From an uncultured Selenomonas sp. (GTDB lineage Bacteria; Bacillota; Negativicutes; Selenomonadales; Selenomonadaceae): a DNA stretch of 7,947 bases. This document shows positions 7,201-7,947 of the stretch, one piece after another. A program made the translations under genes and the position numbers. The stretch is taken from the NCBI GenBank assembly GCA_938045435.1, contig CALIBA010000020.1:1-7947 (forward strand), read 5' to 3'. How positions within the stretch are numbered: the stretch's first letter is position 1; each line of letters starts with the position of its first letter. The notes beneath the pieces were generated by a model. It searched no databases. It worked only from the letters and a program-made list of their open reading frames with translations, and was not told the origin of the DNA.

Positions 7201-7947
7201 CATCTTTATAAAGCTCTTTGCGGTCATCTATATATCGCTGATAGGTTTCGGCAATGGGCAGCGCAAAGATACCGTTTTCGATATGTACCACATCGATCGC
7301 TGTGGTAAAAGTGGTGTGGCGACAATGATCCGACCAATAGGTATCAATGACACGCAGTTCTGTAATGGTCGGTGCACGATGCTCCGTATCGCGAAAATAC
7401 TGCTGCACAAATGCAAGATCTTCCTTTCCCATCGCAAAGTGATGGGTTTCATGAAATTGCTCGAGTTCCGTCTTCGAGAGCTGATTAAACTGTGTAAGAA
7501 CCTTAACGTCTGGAGGCAGCACTATCTCCGTGTTAAAATCTGCATCTCCCCATACAGATGCCTCGCGGCTCTCTACAGGATTGATAAGGTATGCTTTGAT
7601 CCGCTCATAAACGTCATCATCTATACTGGAACATTCAAATGGGAAAAGGTGATGATCGAAATAAAACTTAAGATTCTTACAATCCTCAGCTAATCTACCA
7701 ACAAGTACGACAACACGTGCTGTACGAATCAAGGGACGCTCCCCCTGCGTGACGAGCTGAACACATTCGGCCGCCGCAGATGCTGTCGGGTCAAACTGTC
7801 CGGGTAGTGGTTCAATGGCAAATACGCGTGCATCTAAAAACTCAGGAAGCTCATTATCATATATCGTATCCACCGGCAAGTCTGCAAAGACAATATTACG
7901 TACCTTTTCAAATTCCTCGTCACTAAGCCCCTCCACATCATATCGTG
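4214..7947 (-). CDS. purL: Phosphoribosylformylglycinamidine synthase, single-chain long form, 5'-truncated
   Basis: Fourth step of de novo purine synthesis: converts FGAR, glutamine and ATP to FGAM, glutamate and ADP in the cytoplasm. At least 1243 residues are visible. Numbering from the GTG codon at 7936: linker and substrate region with DTYWSDHCRHTTF (198-210), first synthetase half with NETHNHPTEIEPFGGAA (302-318) and GGRTGRDGIGGATGSS (428-443), NDFGAGG (486-492), second half with GGKDSMSGTFE (765-775), and a C-terminal class I glutaminase beginning near 976 with FPGTNCEYD (983-991), nucleophile Cys1080 in GICNGFQ, and His1210/Glu1212 in AHAER. All catalytic motifs look intact. The frame stays open past the GTG to the window edge, reading RYDVEGL, a family-typical stretch inside the N-terminal PurS-like domain, so the true start lies outside. 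This is the fused form, so no separate purQ or purS is needed. It converges on the metal operon and shares no regulation visible here. Confidence 0.97.
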   Translation of the reverse strand, partial: RYDVEGLSDEEFEKVRNIVFADLPVDTIYDNELPEFLDARVFAIEPLPGQFDPTASAAAECVQLVTQGERPLIRTARVVVLVGRLAEDCKNLKFYFDHHLFPFECSSIDDDVYERIKAYLINPVESREASVWGDADFNTEIVLPPDVKVLTQFNQLSKTELEQFHETHHFAMGKEDLAFVQQYFRDTEHRAPTITELRVIDTYWSDHCRHTTFTTAIDVVHIENGIFALPIAETYQRYIDDRKELYKDERRDMTLMDIAVIGMKMLRAEGKLKDLDESEEINACSIHITVDVDGKDEDWLLMFKNETHNHPTEIEPFGGAATCLGGAIRDPLSGRSYVYQAMRVTGASDPRVPIEETLPGKLPQKKISLGAAEGYSSYGNQIGLATGQVREIYHKGYLAKRMEIGAVIGAAPAAQVVRERPVPGDVIVLLGGRTGRDGIGGATGSSKQHTEASLTTSGAEVQKGNPPTERKIQRLFRNPEVSRMIKRCNDFGAGGVAVAIGELADGLTIDLDAVPKKYEGLDGTELAISESQERMAVVLSPKDVQAFLHHADAENLEATEVAVVSTEPYLIMKWRGKEIVRIARSFLATNGVRQHVQTIVEAPDESVPYLRQIPSIVQEAEDDLEVRWLANLSDLNVCSQKGLIERFDSTVGAATVLMPLGGKYQMTPSEAMVAKIPVRFGETNTASVMAFGFDPDLSTWSPFHGAVFAVVEAVAKIAATGGRTDTIRLTLQEYFERLGMAPKKWGRPFAALLGALRAQYELGIPAIGGKDSMSGTFEHLSVPPTLVAFAVTTVHADGVISPEFKCPDNKIIMVPAAYDAQDLPVFAQLRTNFSKIYNLIADKKVFSAQSVGKGGIAAAISKMCLGNGLGFKFTCTPSQEMLFQPLYGTILLEVSPSFDIDTELGIKEAVELGEVRSVPSIITEEDTIMLADVLEAYKKPLEKIFPTHIPQPVHKVHHPNYVPYIREERVSCAVKIARPRVCIPVFPGTNCEYDSARAWERVGAVPEMVVVRNLTPQAVEETVTAIAASIQRSQILMLPGGFSGGDEPDGTGKFIAAMFRAPAIADAVQRLLCDQDGLILGICNGFQALLKLGLLPYGEIRDLDENTPTLTYNNIGRHISQTVRVKVASNLSPWLARVNVGDTHTIAVSHGEGRFYADVHTVAHLRRCGQIATQYVNEKGEPALAQPYNPNGSVNAIEGITSPDGRIYGRMAHAERIGENISKNVPGNMNQMIFESGAAYFME

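Noticed and set aside
7934..7936. GTG at 7936 as the true start of purL
   Set aside because: The frame remains open to the window edge and reads RYDVEGL across this point, a typical internal stretch of long-form PurL. The N-terminus is simply outside the window.
1..7947. CRISPR array, insertion sequence, tRNA or rRNA genes, phage or toxin genes
   Set aside because: Nearly all the window is accounted for by six conserved genes; no regularly spaced repeats, transposase motifs or RNA gene signatures were seen in the two short gaps.

Overview
The window holds the end of a metal-uptake ABC transporter operon on the + strand and, convergent to it, most of a long single-chain purL gene on the - strand. 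The proteins (a TroA/PsaA-type binding protein, two ABC-3 permeases, a DtxR-family regulator with an SH3-like domain, and a roughly 1250-residue 'clade II' PurL) point to a Firmicutes bacterium. A Gram-negative-walled Negativicutes of the Selenomonas type is my best guess, from protein style and mixed-to-high GC codon use. This is inference, as no marker gene is present.

Layout. Positions 1-665 are the 3' part of the binding-protein gene; its signal peptide and promoter lie upstream of the window. A roughly 80-base spacer with a strong hairpin follows (693-723). Next come the ATPase (749-1471), permease 1 (1477-2352), permease 2 (2345-3445) and the DtxR-family regulator (3457-4134). These four are packed with gaps of no more than 11 bases or short overlaps, so they are probably one transcript with translational coupling. 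The order A-B-C-D-R matches the tro/mnt-type manganese/iron import operons. A hairpin with U-runs on both strands (4148-4194) separates this operon from purL (4214 to beyond 7947, - strand), which is cut by the right edge of the window.

How the genes work together. The binding protein captures a divalent metal outside the membrane. Its His, His, Glu, Asp ligand set suggests Mn(II)/Fe(II) rather than Zn(II). The two permeases form the channel, the ATPase drives transport, and the regulator presumably controls the operon according to metal supply. PurL is de novo purine synthesis and has no evident link to metal uptake.

Most notable points: the regulator has Ser, Gln and Ser where DtxR/MntR proteins carry their primary-site metal ligands; permease 2 ends in a cytoplasmic winged-helix-like tail that aligns without gaps to the neighbouring regulator's DNA-binding domain; and the binding-protein gene changes codon style abruptly near its 3' end. 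I see no wholly new system, mobile element, CRISPR array or RNA gene.
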